A stretch of 38,929 nt of DNA from Stenotrophomonas nitritireducens (GTDB taxonomy: Bacteria; Pseudomonadota; Gammaproteobacteria; Xanthomonadales; Xanthomonadaceae), in the NCBI RefSeq assembly GCF_001431425.1, contig NZ_LDJG01000032.1, positions 1 through 38,929 on the forward strand. Direction: 5' to 3'. Shown one piece after another: positions 26,386 to 34,049 of the stretch. The notes beneath the pieces were generated by a model. It ran no database searches. It was not told the DNA's origin and saw nothing but the letters and a program-made list of their open reading frames with translations. Within the stretch, counting starts at the first letter, position 1, and every line of letters begins with the position of its first letter. The position numbers were made by a program, and so were the translations under genes.

Positions 26386-26405
26386 CGGCATACGGGGAAA
26401 CCATC

Positions 26406-27911
26406 ATGTTGAAGAATCTGCAGCGCATCACCCTGGTCACCGCGTTCCTCGTCACCGCGCCGGCACTGGCGCAGGAGGTCCGCGACGACGCCCTGAAGGG
26501 CAAACAGATCCTGTTCGTCGTCGGCAAGACCGCCAAGGACGCGCCCAACGACGATCCGCTGATCCGCGACTACCTGGGCACGCTCGGCGCGCAGGTGACC
26601 ACCGCCTCGGCCACCGATCCGGCCACCGCCGCCAACGGCAAGGACCTGGTGCTGATCTCCTCCACGGTCAATGCCCGCGAGCTGGGCAACCGCTACCGCG
26701 ACCTGCGCACGCCCATCGTCACCTGGAGCGCCTACAGCTTCCCGCTGCTGGGCATGACCGGCGACAAGCTGCACGAAGACTTCTCGGTGGTGCGCGAGAA
26801 GCCGTTCCACAACGAGAACCATGCCGACTACTACGCGCATGCCACAAGTTCGACCAATCCGATCCTGCGCGCGGCGCGCATTCCGCACGGGATGTTCGCG
26901 CCGCTGCTGTTCAGTGGCGGCGTCACCGACCCGAGCTGGGGCAAGCCCAGCCGCGGCGCCGACATCGCCGTGGTGTTCGGCGGCGAGCTCGACCAGGCGG
27001 CGGTGTTCTCCTATGAACGCAACGCGCTGATGATGGGCGACGCGGTCGCACCGGCCCGCCGCGTCGGCCTGTTCCTGGGCAACAACAGCTGGTCGATCCT
27101 GTCCGACGCGCAGGGCCCGGCGGCACAGGATCCCAAGGAATTCGCCTGGTTCGGCGGCCGCCGCCTGTTCGATGCCGCCCTGCGCTGGGCGGTCACCGCG
27201 CCGCAGGCACCGGTATCGGCATCGCCGGCCCAGCAGCGCGCCACGCTGGCCAACCTGGCCAAGGGCAAGAAGGTGCTGTTCGTGCGCCGCTACGACCTGC
27301 CGTGGCCGGAGAACGAGGCTTCCGACCAGGCGCAGCTGGTCTGGCTGAAGTCGCTGGGCTTCGAGGTGCACACCGCCGACCACATGGAACCGGACAGCCG
27401 CGCGCAGGGCATGGACCTGGTGATCGTCTCGGCCAGCACCAACAAGTACAAGCTGGGCATCAAGTACGCCGACGTGAAGATCCCGGTGATGCTGCTGGAA
27501 GCCAAGGCGGTGGACGCACTGGGCATGGTGAGCCGCCGCCGCAACACCGACTACGGCGTCAACGACCACAAGGAAAGCCTGTACCCGCCGGAGAACTACG
27601 TGGACGTGGTGCGCGCCTACCACCCGATCGCCGCGGGCATGCCGGCTGGCCAGTTCAAGCTCTACACGACGCCGGGCGTGCTGGCCTGGTCGCGTCCGCC
27701 GGCCGGCGCGCAGGTGATCGCCACCATCCCCAACCAGCCCGAGCACGCGACGATGTTCGCCTTCGAGAAGGGCGCGACCATGGCCAACGATGCGGTCGCA
27801 CCAGCACGCCGCGTGCTGTTCCCGCTCGATGCACCGCGCTTTCCCGACCTGACCGACGACGGCCAGCGGGTCTACGGCGCCGCGTTGGCCTGGCTGTTGA
27901 CCGCACCCTGA
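26406..27911 (+). CDS. Exported two-repeat protein with amidotransferase-like fold pattern
   Basis: This 501-residue protein has the signal peptide MLKNLQRITLVTAFLVTAPALA. The rest consists of two homologous halves, about 31-266 and 286-501. Shared landmarks are KGKQILFV / KGKKVLFV, NGKDLVLIS / QGMDLVIVS, LGNRYRDLRTPIV / LGIKYADVKIPVM, and near each end DAVAPARRVGLF / DAVAPARRVLFP followed by ALRWAVTAP / ALAWLLTAP. The alternation of strands and helices resembles class I glutamine-amidotransferase/ThuA-like flavodoxin folds, but I see no Cys-His-Glu triad. It is probably a periplasmic or secreted binding or processing protein. A 13-bp hairpin follows the gene. I do not recognise a named family. 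Confidence 0.72.
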   Translation: MLKNLQRITLVTAFLVTAPALAQEVRDDALKGKQILFVVGKTAKDAPNDDPLIRDYLGTLGAQVTTASATDPATAANGKDLVLISSTVNARELGNRYRDLRTPIVTWSAYSFPLLGMTGDKLHEDFSVVREKPFHNENHADYYAHATSSTNPILRAARIPHGMFAPLLFSGGVTDPSWGKPSRGADIAVVFGGELDQAAVFSYERNALMMGDAVAPARRVGLFLGNNSWSILSDAQGPAAQDPKEFAWFGGRRLFDAALRWAVTAPQAPVSASPAQQRATLANLAKGKKVLFVRRYDLPWPENEASDQAQLVWLKSLGFEVHTADHMEPDSRAQGMDLVIVSASTNKYKLGIKYADVKIPVMLLEAKAVDALGMVSRRRNTDYGVNDHKESLYPPENYVDVVRAYHPIAAGMPAGQFKLYTTPGVLAWSRPPAGAQVIATIPNQPEHATMFAFEKGATMANDAVAPARRVLFPLDAPRFPDLTDDGQRVYGAALAWLLTAP

Positions 27912-27929
27912 CCGCTGCTCCTCCCCACC

Positions 27930-27965
27930 GGCGTGGTGCCGGCCCTCGTCGTCCGGCACCACGCC
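27930..27965 (+). terminator. Strong intercistronic hairpin (13-bp stem)
   Basis: GGCGTGGTGCCGG at 27930-27942 pairs perfectly with CCGGCACCACGCC at 27953-27965 around a 10-base loop. A C-run, not a T-run, follows. It may stabilise upstream mRNA or reduce read-through into the next gene. Confidence 0.6.
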
Positions 27966-28004
27966 CCCCCCGATGCGATTCCCCGCATTCCAACGGTGAA
28001 ACCC

Positions 28005-28727
28005 ATGATGAAAGCGAAAAACCGATCCTGCGCCGGCCTGCTGCACGCGCCGCTGCTCGCCCTGGCGCTGTGCGCCGCCCCCGCCTTCGCCGGCCCCGGC
28101 CGCGCGGCCGCGGACATGGTGGTGGTGGTGCCGGAAGGCAGCGCGCACCCGGCCGCACTTTCTTCCCAGGTGGATGCATGGCGCAAGGCGCTCGGCCGCG
28201 ACAACGTGGTGTGGGTGGACAGCCTCAAGCGCGACAAGCCCTCCGGCTTCGGTTCGATGGCCACGCTGCATTTCGGCGGCCAGGCGCAGATGACGGCATG
28301 GCAGCAGGCCAACGCCACCGCGCTGGCCGCGCCGCTGCAGCTGTCCATCGCCGACGTGATGACGCAGGGCGGCAAGGCGCCGGCGGCCAACGCGAAGCCC
28401 ATGTACAAGATCAGCTACTACACCCTGAACTCGCCGCGCGAGGCGATGCAGGCGTGGGTCGATGGCTACCTGACCAAGTACCTGGACTCGCAGGTCGACA
28501 ACGGCATCCTCACCCGCTACGCGATGTACCTGGAGCGCAACGCCGGTGGCCGCGCCCTGCTGGTGCTCGAGTACACCGATGCGAAGACCGAGCAGGAAGC
28601 CGAGCCGATCAAGGCCAGGCTCAGCGAGGACATCGCCCGCGCGGACAAGGAATACGCGCGCCAGTCCGCGCTGAAGGAAGAACTGCGCACCACCCAGAGC
28701 TGGACGCTGGCCGTGCCGGCGCACTGA
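28005..28727 (+). CDS. Exported protein of unknown family, TRYxMYLER paralogue A
   Basis: This 240-residue protein has an alanine/leucine-rich signal peptide ending AFAG (about residue 29). I do not recognise it. It looks like two tandem alpha+beta units: the first ends at SIADVMT (114-120) and the second runs from YKISYYTLNSPREAMQAWVDGY to LLVLEYTD (134-192). The second carries GILTRYAMYLER (167-178), nearly the same as in the lipoprotein encoded next (28814-29614). The two align along most of their length (SGF, DVMT, TRYxMYLER and LEY/TEY in the same order), so they are duplicated genes. The layout recalls dimeric alpha/beta-barrel (EthD/ABM-like) domains, which is inference. Either of two adjacent ATGs (28005, 28008) could start it. 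Confidence 0.72.
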   Translation: MMKAKNRSCAGLLHAPLLALALCAAPAFAGPGRAAADMVVVVPEGSAHPAALSSQVDAWRKALGRDNVVWVDSLKRDKPSGFGSMATLHFGGQAQMTAWQQANATALAAPLQLSIADVMTQGGKAPAANAKPMYKISYYTLNSPREAMQAWVDGYLTKYLDSQVDNGILTRYAMYLERNAGGRALLVLEYTDAKTEQEAEPIKARLSEDIARADKEYARQSALKEELRTTQSWTLAVPAH

Positions 28728-28734
28728 CCCCCGC

Positions 28735-28754
28735 TCCCGTCCTTCGGGACGGGA
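28735..28754 (+). terminator. Intercistronic TTCG-tetraloop hairpin
   Basis: TCCCGTCC-TTCG-GGACGGGA is an 8-bp perfect stem capped by a very stable UUCG tetraloop, between the two TRYxMYLER genes. No T-run follows, so an mRNA-stability or attenuation role is likelier than termination. Confidence 0.6.
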
Positions 28755-28813
28755 ATCCGGCCTCGCCCGCAATGGCGCGGAGCCGGAACCTCTCGTTGCA
28801 AATGGAGAAGAAG

Positions 28814-29614
28814 ATGAACCACCAAGTCAAAGCCCGGGCCACCCAGGTATTCGGCATCGCACTGGCGTGCATGGCGCTGGTCGCCTGCGGCAAGCAGGAA
28901 ACCGCCGCCCCGGCAGCCGCCCAGGCCGCCACTCCGCCAGCCGCGACGGCCGCCGCCGCGGAACCGGCCAACGTCATCGTCTGGGCGCCGCCGGGCAAGG
29001 CCGTACCGGCCGGCTTCGCGCAGAAGCTGCGCGCGCTGAAGGACGAAGGCATCGCCTCGGAAGTGCGCGTGGTGAAGGAATACGCGTTCGAGGAAAAGCC
29101 CGGCTATGGCTCCGGTTTCGATGAACTGGCGATCGTGAAGTTCCCCAGCGAAGCGGCCTACGAGCAGTGGAAGGCCGGCCCGGCCGCCGACCTCGGCCCC
29201 GACGTGCTCAGCAGCCGCGTCGATGTCATGACCGAGCGCGTCAGCAGGAAGAATAATCCGGACCAGTCGGTCTACGTCGTCAGCCAGTACGAAACCTTCG
29301 TGTCGCCGCAGGCCTACAAGGAGTACTCGCAGGACTACATCGACCCGAACATGGACAACCAGTACCACTCCGGCATCATGACCCGCTACACGATGTACCT
29401 GGAGCGCGAGGCCAGCGGCGACCTGAAGAACCCGCGCGCGTTCCTGGTCACCGAATACGCCAACCAGGCCGAGTTCGACCGCAAGGCATCGGTCAAGGAC
29501 CCGTACAAGGCGCTGCTGCTGTCCGGCCCGTACCCGGAATGGGCGCGCCTGAACGTCGACAAGAAGACCATGCGCCGCGACTTCAACGAGTCCTACGCCA
29601 GGCCGGCACCGTAA
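28814..29614 (+). CDS. Lipoprotein of unknown family, TRYxMYLER paralogue B
   Basis: This 266-residue protein carries a lipobox LVAC (lipidated C25) and an Ala/Pro-rich spacer (about 30-52). The folded part (about 53-266) matches paralogue A: SGFDELAIVKF, DVMT (137-140), VYVVSQYETF, GIMTRYTMYLER (187-198) and AFLVTEYANQ. It adds a C-terminal YPEWARLNVDKKTMRRDFNESYA tail that A lacks. It would be membrane-anchored, while A is soluble in the periplasm. ATG 28814 has GGAGAAG just upstream; an in-frame ATG at 28802 would add four residues. The 15-bp stem terminator at 29647 closes this transcription unit. Function is unknown. Confidence 0.72.
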   Translation: MNHQVKARATQVFGIALACMALVACGKQETAAPAAAQAATPPAATAAAAEPANVIVWAPPGKAVPAGFAQKLRALKDEGIASEVRVVKEYAFEEKPGYGSGFDELAIVKFPSEAAYEQWKAGPAADLGPDVLSSRVDVMTERVSRKNNPDQSVYVVSQYETFVSPQAYKEYSQDYIDPNMDNQYHSGIMTRYTMYLEREASGDLKNPRAFLVTEYANQAEFDRKASVKDPYKALLLSGPYPEWARLNVDKKTMRRDFNESYARPAP

Positions 29615-30035
29615 TCCGGCACATCCTCCCCCCTGGGATGCGCTCCGAAGCCCGGCACTGGGACGCCAGTGCCGGGCTTCCTTGTCTGGCCGTTGCCGCG
29701 TCCGGGCCGGATGCCGCATCAGGCGCAACCGCCAGGCCATGCGCCGCAGCGCCGCCCGCGACCAGCGTGGACCGCAGGCAGGCCAGCCGCCTTCGTCGAA
29801 GGCGCGGAGCCGGAGGCGACCGTTCGATGCAGCGCATCGGGACCATGCGCGGTATCCACGGCAAGGAAGTCCGCCATCCACGACAGGCACGCGTTCCGTC
29901 GACAGGCTGATACCCACGGCGAAGCCGGGCTTGTCCACGGCAACGGGTAGACCGCTTGCGGGTTCCCATGGCCGATGACAGCGGCTTGTCAGCAACGCGG
30001 CGCAATCATCGCCCGACACCCATCGGGGATGGACC
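29615..30035. other. Intergenic region before the second beta-propeller gene
   Basis: This 421-base gap holds the 15-bp terminator stem (29647-29680). The remaining 350 bases have no credible gene, RNA or repeat that I can identify. A promoter for the beta-propeller gene at 30036 should lie here, but no consensus -35/-10 pair stands out. Confidence 0.5.
29647..29680 (+). terminator. Terminator-like hairpin closing the receptor operon
   Basis: GAAGCCCGGCACTGG and CCAGTGCCGGGCTTC form a perfect 15-bp stem with a GACG loop, 32 bases after the lipoprotein stop. The sequence continues CTTGTCTGG, a weak pyrimidine tract. Confidence 0.7.
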
Positions 30036-31085
30036 ATGCACCTGCGCACCCGCTTCGCCCTGCTGCTCGCTGCCGGCGCCGCGTTTCCCGCCACCGCCGG
30101 CGACACGCTCTACCAGCTCGAAAACACCACCCGGCTTCCCAGCACGGACACCGACTGGGACTACATCCGGCTGGAACCGCATGGCTCGCGCCTGTTCATG
30201 GCGCGCCGCAAGGATGGGCTGACGGTCTTCGACGTCGATACCCGCAAGGTGCTGGCGACGGTGGAGAATTCGGTCGGCGCCAATGGTCCGCTGCTGCTGC
30301 CGCAGTTCGACCGCGGCTACGTCGCGATGACCGATGGCTCGCTGCTCAGCTTCGAACTGAAGTCGCTGAAGGTCATCGACAGGATCAGGCTGGCCGACGA
30401 CGGCGGACTCAATGGGGTCGTGTTCGATCCGGCCACCCGACGCATCCATGCCGTGGTGGGCGCACGCGCGGCCGAATCGACCTGGTTCACGCTCGACGCC
30501 GCCACCGGCAAGCCGCTGGGCAGGACGACGTTCCCGTTCAAGAAGATGGACGACCCGGCCCCCGACGGAAAGGGCGCGCTCTATGCGCCGGCACGCTACG
30601 ACAACCTCCTGCTCAAGCTCGATTCGCGCACGCTCGCCGAGCAGGCGCGCTGGCCGATCGACTGCGTGCAGGTGGTGGCGGTCGAATACCAGGCCAGCCA
30701 CGACCGCATCCTGATCGGCTGCCGCGGCGACGCGCCGCGCTTCATCGCACTCGATGCGCGCAGCGGCCGCCAGCTCGCGAGCATCCCGATCGGCAAGGGC
30801 ATCGACGGCATGGCCGTGGACGAGAAGCGCGGCCTGATCCTCACCTCCAACGGAGGCGACGCCAGCCTGACCGTGATCCGCCAGGAAGGCCCGGACAGCT
30901 ATCGGCTGCTCGGCAACGTGCAGACGCGCCCGCAGGCGCGGACGATGCAGATCGACGAACGCGATGGCCGCGTGTACCTGGTGACCGCCGACGCGACCTT
31001 CGGCGCCCCCGATGCGGACGGCAAGGCACCCACGCCGTCCTTCCATCCGGACAGCTTCGTGGTGCTGGGCTACAAGCCACAGTGA
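30036..31085 (+). CDS. Second exported YVTN/YncE-like beta-propeller protein
   Basis: This 349-residue protein has a signal peptide ending ATAGD (about residue 22). It is a beta-propeller related to the one at 25417-26385: HGSRLFMARRKDGLTVFDVDTRK matches that protein's RRLYAGRQGGVDVFDIDSGE, and blades such as RRIHAVVGARAAESTWFTLDAATG and ILIGCRGDAPRFIALDARSG follow. It differs in the loops and has one mature-region cysteine pair candidate (DCVQV, IGCRG). It is separated from the receptor operon by a strong terminator, so it is probably expressed from its own promoter but functionally linked. A bidirectional terminator follows. Confidence 0.83.
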   Translation: MHLRTRFALLLAAGAAFPATAGDTLYQLENTTRLPSTDTDWDYIRLEPHGSRLFMARRKDGLTVFDVDTRKVLATVENSVGANGPLLLPQFDRGYVAMTDGSLLSFELKSLKVIDRIRLADDGGLNGVVFDPATRRIHAVVGARAAESTWFTLDAATGKPLGRTTFPFKKMDDPAPDGKGALYAPARYDNLLLKLDSRTLAEQARWPIDCVQVVAVEYQASHDRILIGCRGDAPRFIALDARSGRQLASIPIGKGIDGMAVDEKRGLILTSNGGDASLTVIRQEGPDSYRLLGNVQTRPQARTMQIDERDGRVYLVTADATFGAPDADGKAPTPSFHPDSFVVLGYKPQ

Positions 31086-31270
31086 GAATCCGCGTGCGTG
31101 GACGCCGGTCCGCCGCTCCCGGACATGAGTGCAAGGCCATGCTGGCGCAGCAGCAGCGGATACTGGTCAAGCGCGGCCCTCGTCCCGACAAGATCGCGGC
31201 TCATGCCAGGATCTGCCCGCAGGCGCCATGAAGCGATCGACAAGGATTGCTTCCCCGGCAGAACGGAAAA

Positions 31271-31299
31271 GGCCAGCGTACGTCGCTGGCCTTTTTCTT
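31271..31299. terminator. Bidirectional Rho-independent terminator
   Basis: GGCCAGCG-TACGT-CGCTGGCC followed by TTTTTCTTT is a classic intrinsic terminator for the plus strand. Four A's precede the stem, so the minus strand also reads a stem plus TTTT. It separates the converging beta-propeller gene and tRNA-Thr. Confidence 0.9.
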
Positions 31300-31300
31300 T

Positions 31301-31325
31301 GAAACCCCTGTTTTCAAGGGGTTTC
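31301..31325. terminator. Second hairpin, downstream of tRNA-Thr
   Basis: GAAACCCCT and AGGGGTTTC form a perfect 9-bp stem with a 7-base loop, just past the tRNA 3' end on the minus strand. No T-run follows on that strand; it probably assists the adjacent bidirectional terminator or 3'-end processing. Confidence 0.5.
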
Positions 31326-31338
31326 CGCGCGCTTCTTG

Positions 31339-31414
31339 TGGTGCCGCTTATCCGAATCGAACGGATGACCTACTGTTTACAAGACAGTTGCTCTACCGAC
31401 TGAGCTAAAGCGGC
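31339..31414 (-). tRNA. tRNA-Thr (anticodon TGT)
   Basis: The minus strand reads GCCGCTT ... AAGCGGC acceptor arms, discriminator A and an encoded CCA. D arm GCTC...GAGC, anticodon arm ACTGT-CTTGTAA-ACAGT with anticodon TGT, and T arm ATCCG-TTCGATT-CGGAT are all perfectly paired. It decodes ACA threonine codons. Nothing suggests that an integrated element uses it as an attachment site. Confidence 0.97.
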
Positions 31415-31456
31415 GATGGTCCTCGCGGCGCATTCGCGATGCGCCCGCGCGGCATT

Positions 31457-32221
31457 CTAGCGCAGGCGGGCGCACTCCAGCGATTGCCGCTGCGCGGCAC
31501 CGCTGCGCTTGAGCAGGTCCTCCGCGCTGGCGGTATCGGCATAGGCCGCATCCAGCCACCAGCTGTCGGCAGCCTCCGCACCATTGCCGACGATGCGTGC
31601 CGTGAAGCCAGCCGCCGCCAGCGCGGCAAGGCGCCGCTCGGCGCCTTCGCGGTTGCGGTACTGGCCCAGCGCTACCGCGTTGGCGTCGTCGCCCTGGGCG
31701 ATGATGAAGTAGTCGTTGATGCCGGCGTCCACGATGCGCTTGACCGTGGCCTGCGCTTCCTCGCGGCTGGCTGCCGGCGGAATGAGGACGCGATAGCCGG
31801 TCGCCGCCCTTGGCGGCACCTCGCGCGGCTGGGAGCGGACCAGGTCCGCTCCCAGCGTGGTCGCGGCCGCCTGTGCCTGTTCCCGGCTCTCGAACGGCCC
31901 GAAACTGGAACACCGTTGCGGACGGGGCGGCGTTGCCGCGACGGGCTGCGCCGCTGCGGGAGCCGTCGCGGCCGCGGGCTTGCCCGCATCCGCCAGCGCA
32001 TCGGCCTGCACGGCTACCGGCGTTGCAGCCGTTGCGGGCGGCGATTCCGGCACCGCCGCGGCCGACGTTTCCACCGCCTCGACGGGAACCAGTTCCAGCG
32101 TGGCCACGCCGGCCTCGAGTGCCTCGGGCGCCATCGCCGGCGCCGCGCGCGGCGTCATCCACCACAGCGCGACACCGATGTTGAGGATGGCCAGTGCGAC
32201 GATGAGGAAGCGAATCAGCAT
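31457..32221 (-). CDS. SPOR domain membrane protein
   Basis: This 254-residue protein has one N-terminal membrane helix (about residues 3-22), a long low-complexity Ala/Pro/Val linker (about 25-100) and a C-terminal SPOR-like region: CSSFGPFESREQAQAAATTL, GYRVLIPPAASREEAQATVKRIVDAGINDYFII, ALGQYRNREGAERRLAALAAAGF. SPOR domains bind denuded peptidoglycan at division sites. It follows coaX by nine bases and lies in the birA-coaX-SPOR order commonly seen in xanthomonads. The C-terminal part after the SPOR repeat (residues about 220-254) is Ser/Ala rich. Confidence 0.86.
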   Translation of the reverse strand: MLIRFLIVALAILNIGVALWWMTPRAAPAMAPEALEAGVATLELVPVEAVETSAAAVPESPPATAATPVAVQADALADAGKPAAATAPAAAQPVAATPPRPQRCSSFGPFESREQAQAAATTLGADLVRSQPREVPPRAATGYRVLIPPAASREEAQATVKRIVDAGINDYFIIAQGDDANAVALGQYRNREGAERRLAALAAAGFTARIVGNGAEAADSWWLDAAYADTASAEDLLKRSGAAQRQSLECARLR

Positions 32222-32230
32222 GGGGCGATC

Positions 32231-32968
32231 CTAGCCTCCCGGCGCCCGCTGGTGCACGGCCCAGCGCGCCAGGCCATCCAGCACCAGCGCCGGCCGGTAC
32301 TGCGCATCCGGCAGCAGCGGCAACAGCGGGGCCGCGCCGCCGCCGTGCATCACCAGCACCGGCGCGGCGCCGAGCAGGTCGGCGCCATGGCGCAGACTGC
32401 GTTCGACCAGCGCCACCGCCGCGCCGTCGCATCCCGACGCCAGCGCGTCGGCGGTGTCGTTGGCGAATTCCGCATAGTCGCCGCCGCTGGCCGGCAGCTG
32501 CATGGCGCGCGCGTGCAGGGCCTCGCGCATGACCGTGGGCGAGGCGCCGATGCGCCCGCCCAGATGCCGGCCATCCGCGTCCATCAGGTCGATGGTCAGC
32601 GCCGTGCCCACCCCGGCCACCAGCACCGGCCGTTGCGCGGCGGCCGCGGCGAGCAGGGCCAGGAAGCGGTCGACACCGAATTTTTCCGGGCGCGCATAGG
32701 CGATGGTGACGCCCGCGCATGCCGGCAGGGTCCGCGCCACCTGCACGCGCGCGAAACGGGCATGCAGCAGCTCCATCACCGTCGCGGTCAGGGCCGGCGC
32801 GGCGACGCTGGCCACCCAGGCCGTATCGCCGCGCGGCAGGGCATCCAGTGCGGTCGCGGTCATGGCCTCGGCGCCATGCGTCCATGCCTGCACGCTGCCG
32901 GCAGTGGCGCCTTCGAGCGGCGCGAACTTGAAACGCGAATTGCCCAGGTCGAACAGCCAGTCGCTCAT
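32231..32968 (-). CDS. coaX: Type III pantothenate kinase
   Basis: This 245-residue enzyme phosphorylates pantothenate in the first step of coenzyme A synthesis. It shows the ASKHA-fold motifs: the N-terminal phosphate loop FDLGNSRFKFA (D7 onwards), YARPEKFGVDRFLALLAA in the middle, and GVGTALTIDLMDADGRHLGGRIGASP. It is insensitive to CoA feedback as a family. The ATG overlaps the birA stop (ATGA at 32965-32968). The order birA-coaX is widespread in proteobacteria. Confidence 0.95.
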   Translation of the reverse strand: MSDWLFDLGNSRFKFAPLEGATAGSVQAWTHGAEAMTATALDALPRGDTAWVASVAAPALTATVMELLHARFARVQVARTLPACAGVTIAYARPEKFGVDRFLALLAAAAAQRPVLVAGVGTALTIDLMDADGRHLGGRIGASPTVMREALHARAMQLPASGGDYAEFANDTADALASGCDGAAVALVERSLRHGADLLGAAPVLVMHGGGAAPLLPLLPDAQYRPALVLDGLARWAVHQRAPGG

Positions 32969-33930
32969 TGCGCCCTCACGCTGACTTCGCCGGCATGGAA
33001 ATGGCGTTCGCCGCCATCGATGGAAACACGCAATGCGCCGTCCTCGGCCAGGCCAAGCGCGGAGCCCTCATGCACGGTACCCGCCTCTTCCACGCGCACC
33101 GGCCGCCCGGCCAGCACGTCCATCGCCGCGTACCGCGGCAGGAACGGCGCCAAGCCCTGCCGTTCGAACTGGTCCAGCGCCGGCAACAGATGCGCCAGCA
33201 GCGCCGCGACCACCCGGTTGCGGGATACCGGTGTGCCGGCCAGCGTGTCCAGGTCGATCCAGGGCTGGGTGATATCGTCGGCGATGCTGGCGGGCATGCG
33301 CACGTTCAGGCCAAGCCCGATCACCGCACGCGCCGGCCCGGCGAACTCGCCCCCGCCTTCCACCAGCAGGCCGCCCAGCTTGCGGCCGTCGACCAGCACG
33401 TCGTTGGGCCATTTCAGCCCCGCATCCGCGAAGCCAAGGGCATGCAGCGCCTCGCCCACCGCCACGCCCGCCGCCAGGCTCAGCCCGCCCATGCGCGACA
33501 GGCCGCCGGCAAAGGCCCGGGACACGGACAGATAGATGTTGGCGGCCAGCGGCGAGGCCCACTGCCGGCCGCGGCGACCGCGGCCCCCGGTCTGGCGCTC
33601 GGCCAGCAGCACGTCGACGCCGCGCAAAGGTGCGCTGCGCCGCAGCAATTCGCTGTTGGTCGACCCCACCGTCCAGCCGATTTCCAGCTCCGCAAGCGAA
33701 GCCGCCACATCGGGCGCGAGCTGCCCCAGGATGCGGGTGCGGTCCAGCAGTTCCAGCGGCTGGGCCAGGCGGTAACCGTCGCCGGCACGGCCCTCGATAG
33801 CCACGCCTGCCGCCCGCAACCCCTGGATCCGCTTCCAGATGGCAGCCCGGGTCTGGCCTAGTCCACGGGCCAGGGCGTCGCCGGAAAAGGCGCCCTCGCC
33901 CAACTTGGCCAGCAATTCACGGTCGTCCAC
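32965..33930 (-). CDS. birA: Biotin-protein ligase / biotin operon repressor
   Basis: This 321-residue protein has an N-terminal winged helix (GDALARGLGQTRAAIWKRIQGLRAAGV, about 17-43), the central catalytic domain with the biotinyl-AMP loop GRGRRGRQWASP and KWPNDVLVDGRKLGGLLVE, and the small C-terminal domain. It charges biotin onto carriers such as acetyl-CoA carboxylase and, with the DNA-binding domain present, can repress biotin synthesis genes. It is the first gene of the birA-coaX-SPOR operon. A 119-base divergent region separates it from the small exported protein gene. Confidence 0.96.
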   Translation of the reverse strand: MDDRELLAKLGEGAFSGDALARGLGQTRAAIWKRIQGLRAAGVAIEGRAGDGYRLAQPLELLDRTRILGQLAPDVAASLAELEIGWTVGSTNSELLRRSAPLRGVDVLLAERQTGGRGRRGRQWASPLAANIYLSVSRAFAGGLSRMGGLSLAAGVAVGEALHALGFADAGLKWPNDVLVDGRKLGGLLVEGGGEFAGPARAVIGLGLNVRMPASIADDITQPWIDLDTLAGTPVSRNRVVAALLAHLLPALDQFERQGLAPFLPRYAAMDVLAGRPVRVEEAGTVHEGSALGLAEDGALRVSIDGGERHFHAGEVSVRAQ

Positions 33931-34049
33931 GACGGATCTTCTGATCGCAACAGATCGGCCGATTATGCGTGAAGGCGCCCGGGCCGCCCATGGGGCTTTC
34001 CAATCCGGCCGGAAAAGCAGGCTAGAATCGGGAGCTCAACCGCCCCCGG

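Noticed and set aside
26079..28772. Very long open frame on the minus strand opposite the operon genes
   Set aside because: It is an antisense shadow caused by high GC and strong third-position bias; composition is His/Arg/Gln/Val-rich with no domain, and the plus-strand genes explain the region fully.
29681..30035. Short overlapping open frames in several phases between the lipoprotein and second propeller genes
   Set aside because: They are Arg/Pro/Ala-rich, lack ribosome-binding sites and motifs, and overlap each other in all phases as expected for non-coding GC-rich DNA.
31339..31414. tRNA-Thr as an integration site for a mobile element
   Set aside because: No integrase, no repeated tRNA 3' end and no composition change were seen on either side.
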